From positions 3,100,001 to 3,164,000 of the forward strand of contig NZ_CP051684.1 in the NCBI RefSeq assembly GCF_012849375.1: a stretch of 64,000 bases of DNA. The letters run 5' to 3'. Shown piece after piece: positions 26,650-35,581 of the stretch. How positions within the stretch are numbered: the stretch's first letter is position 1; every line of letters begins with the position of its first letter. Below the pieces are notes generated by a model. It did no database searches and had not been told where the DNA came from. It was given only the letters and a program-made list of their open reading frames with translations. Both the position numbers and the translations under genes were made by a program. Origin of the DNA: Duganella dendranthematis (GTDB lineage Bacteria; Pseudomonadota; Gammaproteobacteria; Burkholderiales; Burkholderiaceae_D).

Positions 26650-27924
26650 GTGGCATCTCAAACCGGCACCGTGATCCGCGTGGTCAGCGGCAATTTCATG
26701 GAAATGTTCGATTTCTTCCTGTTCGGCTTTTACGCCAACGCCATCGCCGCCGCGTTTTTCCCGGCCAGCGACGGCGTGGCGTCGCTGATGCTGACCTTTA
26801 TGACGTTTGGCGCCGGCTTTTTGATGCGTCCGCTCGGCGCCATCCTGCTGGGCGCCTATGTCGACCGCGTCGGCCGCCGCAAGGGGCTGATCGTGACGCT
26901 GGCGCTGATGGCCGCCGGCACGCTGTTGATCGCCTGCGTGCCCGGCTACGCCAGCATCGGCTACCTGGCGCCGGCGCTGGTGCTGGTTGGCCGGCTGCTG
27001 CAGGGCTTTTCGGCCGGCGTGGAACTGGGCGGCGTGTCGATCTACCTGTCGGAGATGGCGACGCCGGGCAACAAGGGTTTTTATGTCAGCTGGCAGTCGG
27101 CTAGCCAGCAGGTGGCGGTGGTGGTGGCGGCGGCGCTGGGCTTCGCCTTGAACGCGCTGATGGCGCCGGCCGAGATCAGCGCCTGGGGCTGGCGCATTCC
27201 GTTCTTCGTCGGCTGCATGATCGTGCCGGTGCTGTTCTTCCTGCGCCGCTCGTTGCAGGAGACGGCCGCCTTTCAGGCCCGCAAGCGGCGGCCGGAACTG
27301 CATGAAATCTTCCGCTCGATGGTCAGCAACTGGGGCCTGGTCCTGTGCGGCATGATGCTGGTGTCGATGACCACCGTGTCGTTCTACCTGATTACGGTCT
27401 ACACGCCGACCTTCGGCAAGAGCGTGCTGCACCTGAGCAGCACCGACGCGCTGGTGGTGACGGCGCTGATCGGCATCTCCAACTTCATCTGGCTGCCGGT
27501 GATGGGGGCGCTGTCGGACCGCATCGGCCGCCGTCCGCTGCTGCTGGGCGTGACCGTGCTGACGATTCTGACCGCGTATCCGGCGCTGCACTGGCTGGTA
27601 CAGGCGCCGAGCTTCGGCCGCATGCTGGAGGTGGAATTGTGGCTGTCCTTCCTGTACGCCAGCTACAACGGCGCCATGGTGGTGGCGCTGGCCGAGGTGA
27701 TGCCGGAAGACGTGCGCACGGTCGGCTTCTCGCTGGCCTACAGCCTGGCGACGGCGCTGTTCGGCGGCTTCACGCCGGCCATCGCCACCGGCCTGATCGC
27801 CTACACCGGCGATAAAAGCGCGCCGGGATGGTGGATGACGCTGGCCGCGGCGTGCGGCCTGTTCGCCACGCTGGTGCTGTATCGCCGCCAGGAGCGCCGG
27901 CTTCTGCACGTGGCCGGCGCATAA
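26650..27924 (+). CDS. MFS transporter, metabolite:H+ symporter family (citrate/proline-type)
   Basis: A 424-residue, 12-helix carrier. The N-terminus [15 protein letters not shown] and the loop [12 protein letters not shown] are the MHS (metabolite:H+ symporter) signature, close to citrate-proton symporters. A second Arg-rich loop [15 protein letters not shown] lies between helices 8 and 9. GTG 26650 with GAGGA upstream is preferred; a longer reading from 26491 adds an unrelated leader. It probably imports an organic acid with protons; the exact substrate is not visible. It converges on the CheW-fusion gene. Confidence 0.88.
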   Translation: MASQTGTVIRVVSGNFMEMFDFFLFGFYANAIAAAFFPASDGVASLMLTFMTFGAGFLMRPLGAILLGAYVDRVGRRKGLIVTLALMAAGTLLIACVPGYASIGYLAPALVLVGRLLQGFSAGVELGGVSIYLSEMATPGNKGFYVSWQSASQQVAVVVAAALGFALNALMAPAEISAWGWRIPFFVGCMIVPVLFFLRRSLQETAAFQARKRRPELHEIFRSMVSNWGLVLCGMMLVSMTTVSFYLITVYTPTFGKSVLHLSSTDALVVTALIGISNFIWLPVMGALSDRIGRRPLLLGVTVLTILTAYPALHWLVQAPSFGRMLEVELWLSFLYASYNGAMVVALAEVMPEDVRTVGFSLAYSLATALFGGFTPAIATGLIAYTGDKSAPGWWMTLAAACGLFATLVLYRRQERRLLHVAGA

Positions 27925-27942
27925 CTGAAGATCAGTTCACCA

Positions 27943-30489
27943 TCAGCCGCGCAGGCGCGCCATCAGCCGCTCGATGTCGATCTCCTGGATCAGCACATTG
28001 CCCTGGTTGGCCTTGATCAGGCGCGGCGCCAGCGCCATCTCGCCGCTGCTGAACGGCGACTCGGTCATGTCGGCGCTGTCGAATTGCTGCACCGAGTGCA
28101 GGTCGTCCACCAGCAGGCCGATGACCGTCGCGCCGCTGTGCACCAGCATTACCTGGCTGTTGTCGGTGACCGTGCCGGCTTTGCCGGTGGCCAGCAGCGC
28201 CAGGTCGAACACCCAGACGAAGTGCTTCTGGCCGCCGGCTAGCGGCACGTCCAGCATGCCCATGCGGGCAGCAGCCGTGGTACCTACGCCGGCGCTGGTG
28301 GTGCGCTGCACTTTGGCGAACGGCACCGCTTCCTGGATCTGCGTGGCGCGCAAGGCCATCAGCGTGCGGCCGGCGTAGAAGATGGCGAAGTCGGGACCGG
28401 TGTCGCGCAGGCGCTCGATGCGCACGGCGGCGCGCGCCGGCAGCTCGTGGCGCACCGGGCCGAAGGCTTGCAGCAGCACCGCAATCACCGGTTGCTCGAT
28501 GCCGTCGACGGCGCGGAATTCGCGGTAGCCGGCGCTGCGGGTGCAGGCGGCAATCACGTACTGGCCGTCGTGCTGCATGATGCGCGAGATGCTGGCGCCG
28601 TTGCCGGCATCGGCTTGCGCCAAGAGGCCGGTATCCAGTTGCAGCACATCGCCCGGGGCGCAGGCGGCGTCGGTGCTGGACAGGATCTGGCCCTGCGGCG
28701 TGACGAAGTAGGCCCGCATATTGGCGCGGCTGGCGACGCCGCTGTGCAGCATGTTGAGCAGCTCCGGCCTGGCGTCGAACACGATGCCGATGCCACCGAC
28801 CACGGTGCCGCTTTGCTCCGGATGGCGGATCGCCGCATGGTAGATGTAGGTGGCGTCGCCGCCATAGAAGGCCGACGGGCCGAAGCTCTCCGGGTAATGA
28901 TCCAGTTCGCTGCGCAGCGCCGCCACGCGGCCCAGGGTGTCGCCGCTGATGTACTGGCCGACAATCTCGTCGCCGCCGGTGCTGGCGATGATGCGGCCGC
29001 CCCGGTCGTAGACGAACAGGCGCGCGTACACGGTGTACAGGCTGTTGATATAGGCCAGCACGTCGGCGATGGCCTTGGTCTGCGCATCGGACGGCTGCGC
29101 CAGCCCGCGCCGCAGCTGCGCCGACAAGGCCCACCAGCGGCAATCGTTGGCGCGTTCGTACAGGTTGCGGTCCAGCATATCGACCAGCAGTTGCGACGTC
29201 AGTTCGGCTTCGCTGATGCTGGAGGCCAGCACGGTCTGGTACAGGTCCTGAATCGAGTGCGAGAACAGCGCGTCGCTGCGCTCGCCCGTTTCGGTGATCT
29301 GGTCGAGCACCGTGTTGAGTTTGTTGATACCGCCCGAGTGGCTGCCGTCGGCGTTGACCTGGTCGTTGGCGGCGCTGGTGACCTTGCCATTCCAGACGAT
29401 GCGCTCGATGGTGCGGGTGGTGCGGGTGACGGAGCTCATCAGCTCGTGCAGGGACGGGCTGAATGCCTGCGCATGCGACAGCAGGCCTTGCATCAGCGCC
29501 GGATCGACCTCGGCCAGCGACTGGCCGCCGCTGGTGCGGAATGCCAGATCGACCGGGATCATGAGCTGCGCTTTCCAACCGGCCGGGCCAGGGTAGCCCT
29601 GGTAGCCGTCCGAGCAGAAGGTGCGCACCAGGTATTCGCGGCCGCCGAACATCAGCAGTTGCGGCTGGCCGTCGGCGTTGGTGGGTACGCGCACGCCGGG
29701 CGGTATCCACAGCGGATCGGCGCTGCTGATCACATGGTCTTGCGCGTCCAGCAGCAGCATGTTGGCGCGCTGCGACGGGTCGCGGTAGGCGGCGAAGATG
29801 GCGTCCATCTCCTGCTCGAAATTGAAGCACAGGCACAGCACGCCCGCCGGTTCGCCGGTGTCCGGATGCAGCATGCGGTGCGAGTAGACCAGCGCGCGCG
29901 ATTTGCCGGGACGCAGGTCGGTGGCGCGGAAGGTTTCGACATAGCCCTTGGCGTCCAGCGACTGTTGCAGCAGCGGGTCGCGGCTGTGCGTCACCGAGGT
30001 GGCCGGGTCGGCTTGCACCAGCACGCGGCCGTCCAGGTCCAGCAGCAGGATTTCGTCGTAGACGGTGTATTTGTCGCGGTAGTCGTGCAGGCGCTGGCGG
30101 GCGGCCTCCTTGTCGTCGTCAAGGCCGGCGACGAAGCGGCACAAATCGGCGTCGGTGGCGAGGAAGCCGACATCGGCGGTGCGCTCGAACAGGTTGCGCA
30201 CCAGGATGTCGATCGCATACCGTGCCTGGGTGCCGAGTTCGGCCAGCACATGGCGCACTTTCTCCTGCACCAAATTGGCCACCAGCGCTTGTTCCAGATG
30301 CGCAAAACCGGTGCGCGTGGCCACCATGGCCGGCAGCAGCAGGCGGGCTTCGGCCGGGCAGTTCATCTTGGCGGACGACTCGATAAGTCGCCACATCTGA
30401 TTCAGTTCCCGCAGCGAGAGTTCACAGCGGGCGACATCGGGCATATGGGGTAGGAATATGTCCGCGTCAGCTTTAAGGTAATTGGTCAT
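27943..30489 (-). CDS. Soluble double Cache-like sensor protein with C-terminal CheW domain
   Basis: An 848-residue protein without any convincing membrane helix. Two related sensor units follow one another: first around residues 95-280 (NLFERTADVGFLATDADL, YDEILLLDLDGRVLVQ), second around 435-640 (NLYERANDCRWWALSAQL, YARLFVYDRGGRIIAS), separated by helices (about 345-430). The C-terminal 150 residues are CheW-like (FAIFYAGRTLMALRATQIQE, MLVHSGATVIGLLVDDLHSV). It probably feeds a cytoplasmic small-molecule signal into a CheA array. No che genes are adjacent. The domain reading is moderate for the sensors and good for CheW. Confidence 0.8.
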   Translation of the reverse strand: MTNYLKADADIFLPHMPDVARCELSLRELNQMWRLIESSAKMNCPAEARLLLPAMVATRTGFAHLEQALVANLVQEKVRHVLAELGTQARYAIDILVRNLFERTADVGFLATDADLCRFVAGLDDDKEAARQRLHDYRDKYTVYDEILLLDLDGRVLVQADPATSVTHSRDPLLQQSLDAKGYVETFRATDLRPGKSRALVYSHRMLHPDTGEPAGVLCLCFNFEQEMDAIFAAYRDPSQRANMLLLDAQDHVISSADPLWIPPGVRVPTNADGQPQLLMFGGREYLVRTFCSDGYQGYPGPAGWKAQLMIPVDLAFRTSGGQSLAEVDPALMQGLLSHAQAFSPSLHELMSSVTRTTRTIERIVWNGKVTSAANDQVNADGSHSGGINKLNTVLDQITETGERSDALFSHSIQDLYQTVLASSISEAELTSQLLVDMLDRNLYERANDCRWWALSAQLRRGLAQPSDAQTKAIADVLAYINSLYTVYARLFVYDRGGRIIASTGGDEIVGQYISGDTLGRVAALRSELDHYPESFGPSAFYGGDATYIYHAAIRHPEQSGTVVGGIGIVFDARPELLNMLHSGVASRANMRAYFVTPQGQILSSTDAACAPGDVLQLDTGLLAQADAGNGASISRIMQHDGQYVIAACTRSAGYREFRAVDGIEQPVIAVLLQAFGPVRHELPARAAVRIERLRDTGPDFAIFYAGRTLMALRATQIQEAVPFAKVQRTTSAGVGTTAAARMGMLDVPLAGGQKHFVWVFDLALLATGKAGTVTDNSQVMLVHSGATVIGLLVDDLHSVQQFDSADMTESPFSSGEMALAPRLIKANQGNVLIQEIDIERLMARLRG

Positions 30490-30563
30490 TACGTCGGCTT
30501 GAACACAAAAAGTATTCGTAGAGCAATTAGTGTGCCAACACGGTAATTAAAGCCCAAACAAAA

Positions 30564-30610
30564 GGGTCTGACCCCGTACGGGGTCAGACCCTGGCCGCAG
30601 CGCTGTGCGG
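30564..30610 (-). repeat. Palindromic REP-like element, copy 1 (two hairpins)
   Basis: A 28-base perfect palindrome made of GGGTCTGACCCC, GTAC and the complementary arm (30564-30591), beside a second small hairpin CCGCAGCGCTGTGCGG (30595-30610). Read on the minus strand it follows psiF and ends in a T-rich stretch (TTTTGTTT), so it may terminate that gene. The same two-hairpin unit recurs at 60.2 kb and the main palindrome at 37.3 kb. Confidence 0.85.
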
Positions 30611-30621
30611 GGTCCTGCAGT

Positions 30622-30912
30622 CTACTTGTTGCTCAGGCATTCCTTCATGAAAGCCTTGCGGTCATCGCCTTTTTTACCGGTGGCGTCGACATTACATTTT
30701 TTCATTTTCTCTTGCTGGGTCAGCTTTGGCGCTTCGGCAGCGGCCGGCTTGGCGCTCAGGCATTCCTTCATGAAGGCTTTGCGCTCATCCCCCTTTTTGC
30801 CGGTCGCGTCCGCATTACAGGTTTTCATCTTGTTCTGCTGCGCCGTCGGCTCGGCCGCGAATACAGCGCCGCTCAGGGACAGCATCAGACCGGCTACAAA
30901 TAGTTTTTTCAT
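30622..30912 (-). CDS. psiF: PsiF-repeat protein (two repeats), exported
   Basis: A 96-residue protein with signal peptide MKKLFVAGLMLSLSGAVFA and two PsiF repeats: MKTCNADATGKKGDERKAF then MKECLSAK, and MKKCNVDATGKKGDDRKAF then MKECLSNK. Each has two Cys, likely forming a disulfide. PsiF is a phosphate-starvation-induced protein in E. coli with no known activity; no Pho box was identified here. The start at 30912 begins the signal peptide. Confidence 0.9.
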   Translation of the reverse strand: MKKLFVAGLMLSLSGAVFAAEPTAQQNKMKTCNADATGKKGDERKAFMKECLSAKPAAAEAPKLTQQEKMKKCNVDATGKKGDDRKAFMKECLSNK

Positions 30913-30987
30913 TGAAGTCCTCGCAAGTGAAACGTGGTGGTACGAGTGACTATACTGACATTCCAGCGCAATGTCCAAATGGCATTG

Positions 30988-33900
30988 CTAGTCGTCCACG
31001 AATACCACCGTCGTGCGTGGAGGAATGGTGAAGCTGCCGCTGGCGTTGTTGTAGGTGGCGCTGCGGGCCAGCGTGTCGCTGCTGGATTTGCGCTGCACCT
31101 TGTGTACTTTCAGCTGGCGGCCGGCCAGTTCCGGCACCGTGACGGTCTGCGCCGTCCTGGTGACGTTGAACAGCGTGACCACCGATTTGTATTTGGCGTC
31201 GTCGTAACGGCGCGGATGCTGGCCGTCGATGCTCATGACGATCACGCCTGGCACCTGCGCCGGACCGGTGTTGTGGAAGCGCAGGCGCTCGGCGACGTCC
31301 TTGGCTGTGCGCAGGCGGAACAGGCTGCTGTCCTGGCGGATCGCCAGCAGGTCGTTCATGTTGTTGCGCGCGCTGATGATGGCGCCGGTGTCCGGCTTGA
31401 TCAGCGGATTGGCCAGCACCGGCGACATCAGCGGCCAGCTGGCCTGGTTGACCGCCGCTAGCGGCAGGCCGACGCCGAAGTTGTTCGACTGGTAGCTGTA
31501 ATCGAGCTTGTTGAACCAGTCGCCCGCGTCGTAGCTGTCGCGGTCCAGCGATTTGGAGCGCAGGATTTCCTGGCCCGCGTGCAGGAAGGGCACGCCCTGC
31601 GACAGCACGGTGAACGCGGCGCCCAGGTTCTGCGCGCGCACGCGGTCGGCCAGGCTGGTGTTCTGCGGCAGGCGCAGGGCATTGATGTCGAACAGCGTCT
31701 GGTTGTCGTGCGCTTCGATGTAGTTGATGGTCTCCGACGGTTGCGCCGCAAAGCCGGCCTGCTGGCCGAAGTAGTCGATCTCCGAGTTCTTGCGCACGGC
31801 GCCGGTGCGGTCGGTGAAACTGTAGTCGCGCAGCGTGCCGGACAGCGCCACCTTGGCCAGGTCGCCCAGGCGCAGCAGGTCGTCCTTGGTCTGCGTCGAC
31901 TGCGCGTTCGGATCGCTGTAGACGCCGTTGACCAGGCCTTGCTGCGAGATCAGCGCATCGCCGGTGTCGCAGCAGCCGCCGCCGCGCATGGTGTCGCGGA
32001 TGCGGTCGTTGAACGAGCCGATGCCGCTGCCGTACATATTGGCCTGGCGCGCCTGCACGAAGCGGGCGTCGTTGCCGACGGTGCCGAAGTTCCACGCTTC
32101 GCCGTACAGGTAGATGTCGCGCCCGGCCGCTTTGTTGACAGCGGTTTGCAGCTGCTTCATCACCGCCAGCGGCGTGAAGCCCATGATGTCGAAGCGGAAG
32201 CCGTCGACCTGGTAGTCGCGCGCCCAGGTGCTGGTGGAGTCGATCATCAGCTTGGCCATCATGGCGTTTTCGGCGGCGGTGTCGGCGCAGCAGCTGTCGT
32301 TGGTGATGCCGCCGCCGGCGTTCAGGCGGTAGTAGTAGGTCGGCACGATCTTGTCCAGGATCGATAGCGGGCTTTGCTGCGAGGCGCTGGTGTGGTTGTA
32401 GACCACGTCCATCACCACCCGCAGCCCTTGCTCATGCAGGCCCTGCACCATGGCGCGGAATTCGCGCACGCGCACCGCGCCGTCGTTGGCGTTGGACGAG
32501 TAGCTGCCTTCCGGCGCCGTGTAGTGGACCGGATCGTAGCCCCAGTTGAAGCAATCGGTGCCGCGCGTGGCTTCCACCGCCGCCTGCTGGTCGGGCGCGT
32601 TGGCCGCGGCGTTGGGCACGGTCGGCGTGGTGCAGCCGGTTTCGTTGATGCTGGCGATGTCGAAGGTCGGCAGCAGGTGCACGTGGGTCAGGCCGGCCTG
32701 CTGCATGTCGCGCAGGTGGCGCATGCCGTTCGAGCGCTCGTCGGTGAAGGCCAGGTATTTGCCGCGGTGCGCGGCCGGCACCGTGGTGTCGCTGATGCTG
32801 AAGTCGCGGATGTGCAGTTCGTACAGCGCGATGTCGGTCGGGTAGTCGAGGCGCGGCACGCGGTGGTGGTCCCAGCCGTCCGGCTTCAGCGTGCGACTGT
32901 CCAGGTTGGCGACGAAGCTGCGCTGGCTGTTGGCGTTCAGGCTGAATGAGTAGGGATCGGTGACGGTGTTGCTGACCACTGTGTTGCCGGCCCAGCGCGA
33001 CAGCACCTGCACGTTGTAGGTGTAGTAGTAGCGGTTGACCCAGCTGGCGTCCGGCGCGGTGTAGCTCCACACGCCGCTGACGGCGTTCCTGGTCATTGCA
33101 CGCGTGACGGTGCTGGCGCTGCTGGCGTCGGGATACAGGTTGAGGCTGACCGATTTGGCGGTCGGCGCCCACACGCGGAAGGTCGGCGCGCCGTTGCGCT
33201 CGAAGCTGACGCCGAGCGTGGCGTTGGCGGCGGCGCCGGCAAACACGCTGTCCAACATGCCGCTCATTTGTAGCGACGTCACCAGCACCAGCTTGCCTGC
33301 CGCGTCGAATTGGGCGATGGCGAACTGGCTGCTGGCCTTGGCCGCGATGGTGGCGGCGTCGGCCGACGTCATGGCCAGGGCGGTGGCGCTGGCCAGGTGC
33401 GGATATTTCTGCTGCAACGCCGAGGGCAGGGCGCTGGCGCTGGTCAGCGCGATGCTGCCGTCGGCGCCGGTGACGCCATCGACATTGGAGCCGAGGCCGC
33501 CGTTGGCGGCGTAGTACAGCTTGTAGCTGGCGCCGGTGACCGGGGCGCCGGGCCAGGCCAGCGTGGTGGCGGTGAGCCAGTGCGCGCTGGCGCTGTTGAG
33601 GTTGCCGTAGCTGACGGCCGGCTGGCTGGGGTAGACGGTGCAGTCGCCTTCCAGCATCCAGACTTCCTGACCGACGGTGGCGATGTTGCTGTTGAAGGCA
33701 GCGGACTGGTCGCTGCCGCAGTTCTTGTTGCCGCTGCCGTCGGTGACCAGGAACCAGATCGCCGATTTGGTGGTGTTGACCGGGATGTCGACGTAGCCGC
33801 CGAAGCTGTCGCTCTGCGTCATCATGAAGCGGTCGGTGATCCAGGCCGAGCTGGGCGTGACCGGACCGTCCCACGAGTAGACGCCCCACTGGGCGGTGTC

Positions 33901-34125
33901 GTTCTGGGCGCGGTGGTAGTGCATGCGGATCGCGCCGGCTGCGACCGGGCTGGTTGCGGCGGTCACTGCCATGGTGCCGCCCTGAACCGTACGGGCAGCC
34001 AGGAGTTGCGGCGTGGCGGTGGTGCTGGCGGTATCGTTGCCGCCGCCACAGGCGGCCAGGGTGCCGAACGTGCCCAGTATCAGGGCGCGTTTCAGCTGTG
34101 AAACTAAACTACAGTTAAGTTTCAT
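30988..34125 (-). CDS. pulA: Lipoprotein pullulanase-type alpha-1,6-glucosidase (GH13)
   Basis: A 1045-residue enzyme with a lipobox (LGTFGTLAACGGG) for outer-membrane anchoring. The N-terminal part has starch-binding-like domains (HYHRAQNDTAQWGVYSWDG is typical of CBM41/PUD) and a CBM48-like region. The GH13 barrel follows: IALYELHIRDFS, DVVYNHT, the nucleophile in VDGFRFDIMGF, the acid/base in YLYGEAWNFG and the third Asp in YIEAHDNQTLFD. It debranches pullulan, starch or glycogen at the cell surface. Length and order match the full-size PulA family. It is divergent from sodC. Confidence 0.93.
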   Translation of the reverse strand: MKLNCSLVSQLKRALILGTFGTLAACGGGNDTASTTATPQLLAARTVQGGTMAVTAATSPVAAGAIRMHYHRAQNDTAQWGVYSWDGPVTPSSAWITDRFMMTQSDSFGGYVDIPVNTTKSAIWFLVTDGSGNKNCGSDQSAAFNSNIATVGQEVWMLEGDCTVYPSQPAVSYGNLNSASAHWLTATTLAWPGAPVTGASYKLYYAANGGLGSNVDGVTGADGSIALTSASALPSALQQKYPHLASATALAMTSADAATIAAKASSQFAIAQFDAAGKLVLVTSLQMSGMLDSVFAGAAANATLGVSFERNGAPTFRVWAPTAKSVSLNLYPDASSASTVTRAMTRNAVSGVWSYTAPDASWVNRYYYTYNVQVLSRWAGNTVVSNTVTDPYSFSLNANSQRSFVANLDSRTLKPDGWDHHRVPRLDYPTDIALYELHIRDFSISDTTVPAAHRGKYLAFTDERSNGMRHLRDMQQAGLTHVHLLPTFDIASINETGCTTPTVPNAAANAPDQQAAVEATRGTDCFNWGYDPVHYTAPEGSYSSNANDGAVRVREFRAMVQGLHEQGLRVVMDVVYNHTSASQQSPLSILDKIVPTYYYRLNAGGGITNDSCCADTAAENAMMAKLMIDSTSTWARDYQVDGFRFDIMGFTPLAVMKQLQTAVNKAAGRDIYLYGEAWNFGTVGNDARFVQARQANMYGSGIGSFNDRIRDTMRGGGCCDTGDALISQQGLVNGVYSDPNAQSTQTKDDLLRLGDLAKVALSGTLRDYSFTDRTGAVRKNSEIDYFGQQAGFAAQPSETINYIEAHDNQTLFDINALRLPQNTSLADRVRAQNLGAAFTVLSQGVPFLHAGQEILRSKSLDRDSYDAGDWFNKLDYSYQSNNFGVGLPLAAVNQASWPLMSPVLANPLIKPDTGAIISARNNMNDLLAIRQDSSLFRLRTAKDVAERLRFHNTGPAQVPGVIVMSIDGQHPRRYDDAKYKSVVTLFNVTRTAQTVTVPELAGRQLKVHKVQRKSSSDTLARSATYNNASGSFTIPPRTTVVFVDD

Positions 34126-34245
34126 GCTTGTCTCCGTTGTTGTAGTGGGTTTTTGCCTCCAATCGTCTGTGGACTGGATGGGTTTGTAATATTACTACTT
34201 CAAAAAAGTACAAATGATAAATATTTGTATCGAGTGTGGCGCGTC

Positions 34246-34260
34246 TGGCACAAGCCATGC
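34246..34260 (+). promoter_or_regulatory. Weak candidate sigma-54 promoter upstream of sodC
   Basis: TGGCACAAGCCATGC has GG and GC exactly ten bases apart and TGGCAC intact, but lacks the usual TTGC (ATGC instead) and the G after TGGCAC. It sits 36 bases before the sodC start. Two mismatches make this weak. Confidence 0.25.
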
Positions 34261-34296
34261 ACAATAGCCTTTTCGACCATCTTTACGGAGACCCTG

Positions 34297-34833
34297 ATGA
34301 TGCGTACTTCTTTGACCGCCCGCCTGCTGACGCTGAGCCTGGCGCTTGCCGCCGCCGGCCTGGCGCAAGCTGCCGATTCCACCGCTGACGTTGTTTTGAA
34401 ACCGACTGTCGGCAGCGCCACTTCCGGCTCGGTGCGCTTCACGCAGCAGGGCGACCAGTTGCGGATCGACGCCGATATCGCCGGCCTGACGCCGGGTGTG
34501 CACGGCTTCCATTTGCATGAGAAAGGCGATTGCAGCGCGCCGGACGGCACCAGCGCCGGCGGCCACTTCAATCCGGGCAACCATCAGCATGGTGGCCCGC
34601 AAAACACGGCCCACCACGGCGGCGACTTCGGCAACATCACCGCCGACGCCAGCGGCAAGGCTTCGCTGCACCTGAGCGTGCCGACCGGCCAGATTTCGCT
34701 GGACGCCGGCGCCGCCAACAGCATCGTCGGCCGTGGCCTGATCGTGCATGCCGATCCGGACGATTTCGTCACCCAGCCAACCGGCAACTCCGGCAAGCGT
34801 CTGGCGTGCGGCGTGGTGGTGGCCGGCAAATAA
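34297..34833 (+). CDS. sodC: Periplasmic Cu/Zn superoxide dismutase
   Basis: A 178-residue protein with signal peptide (ALAAAGLAQA) and all SodC ligand motifs: VHGFHLHEKGDC, GGHFNPGNHQHG, HHGGDFGN and SIVGRGLIVHADPDD, with a conserved Cys pair (GDC and LACG). It converts superoxide to peroxide and oxygen in the periplasm. GGAGA lies before ATG 34297; the next ATG at 34300 is possible. The MOSC-fusion gene starts only 4 bases after its stop. Confidence 0.95.
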   Translation: MMRTSLTARLLTLSLALAAAGLAQAADSTADVVLKPTVGSATSGSVRFTQQGDQLRIDADIAGLTPGVHGFHLHEKGDCSAPDGTSAGGHFNPGNHQHGGPQNTAHHGGDFGNITADASGKASLHLSVPTGQISLDAGAANSIVGRGLIVHADPDDFVTQPTGNSGKRLACGVVVAGK

Positions 34834-34837
34834 CTGC

Positions 34838-35581
34838 GTGAGCAGTCGCATCGAACGTCTGTACCTGAAGCCCGCGCGCGGCCAGCCGCCGCGGGCGTTG
34901 GGGCAGGACGAGGCGATGTTGTGCGAGGCGGGCCTGGGCATCGATGGCGATGCGCATGCCAATCGGCTCAGCCCTCGGCAGGTGCTGGTCACGCTGGCCA
35001 GCGAGTTGCGGGCGCTGGAGATTGCGCCAGGCGCGCTGGGCGAAAATATCGTGATCGCGAGCGACCAGCCGGAACTGTTCCGGCCGGGTACGGCGTTGCT
35101 GACGTCTTCCGGCGTCGAGATCCGATTGACGATGTTTTGCGAGGCCTGCTGGCGCATCAGCCATGTTGTGCCCAACCTGCGCCAACTGCTGCGGCGTCGT
35201 GGCGTGCTGGGCGTAATCGAGGCTGGCGGCGTGCTGCGCATCGGCGATGCGGTAACGCTGGTCGACGGCCGGTATCCGCCGCTGCCGCAATCTTCCTATC
35301 AAAAATTCGTGGATTTTGTGCCGACCATTCCACCTGGGCGGGTGGTGCGCTACAGCGATGTAGCGGTCGCCATTGGCGTGGCCGAGGGTTTTGTGCGGGT
35401 GCTGCCGGGCTACATCAAGCGCAGCAACGCGTTGCCGGTGCACCGCATCGTCAACGCCCGTGGCGAGCTGCTGAACTTCCTGCCGGAGCAGGCTGCACAG
35501 CTACAGGCAGAGGGCGTGGTCAACCACGGCGCCGCCGCAGTTGACCTGTCCCGTTACCTGTGGCGCGGTGAAGCCGTTTAG
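34838..35581 (+). CDS. MOSC domain fused to an alkyltransferase-like (ATL/MGMT) DNA-binding domain
   Basis: A 247-residue protein from a GTG start. Residues 1-145 form a MOSC domain (DGDAHANRLSPRQVLVT, PGALGENIVI, FCEACWRI), the sulfur-carrier fold of molybdenum cofactor sulfurases. Residues 155-240 match the C-terminal DNA-binding domain of O6-alkylguanine transferases (IPPGRVVRYSDVAVAIG, LPVHRIVNARGELLNF). The acceptor Cys of PCHR is Val, so this half is an ATL-type lesion-binding protein rather than an active transferase. The expected outcome is unclear: flagging alkylated DNA, or a MOSC enzyme with a recruited domain. Converges with the SDR gene, stops overlapping. Confidence 0.8.
   Translation: MSSRIERLYLKPARGQPPRALGQDEAMLCEAGLGIDGDAHANRLSPRQVLVTLASELRALEIAPGALGENIVIASDQPELFRPGTALLTSSGVEIRLTMFCEACWRISHVVPNLRQLLRRRGVLGVIEAGGVLRIGDAVTLVDGRYPPLPQSSYQKFVDFVPTIPPGRVVRYSDVAVAIGVAEGFVRVLPGYIKRSNALPVHRIVNARGELLNFLPEQAAQLQAEGVVNHGAAAVDLSRYLWRGEAV

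Noticed and set aside
28447..30453. 668-codon plus-strand frame opposite the CheW-fusion gene
   Set aside because: Shadow frame; the opposite strand encodes duplicated sensor units and a CheW domain.
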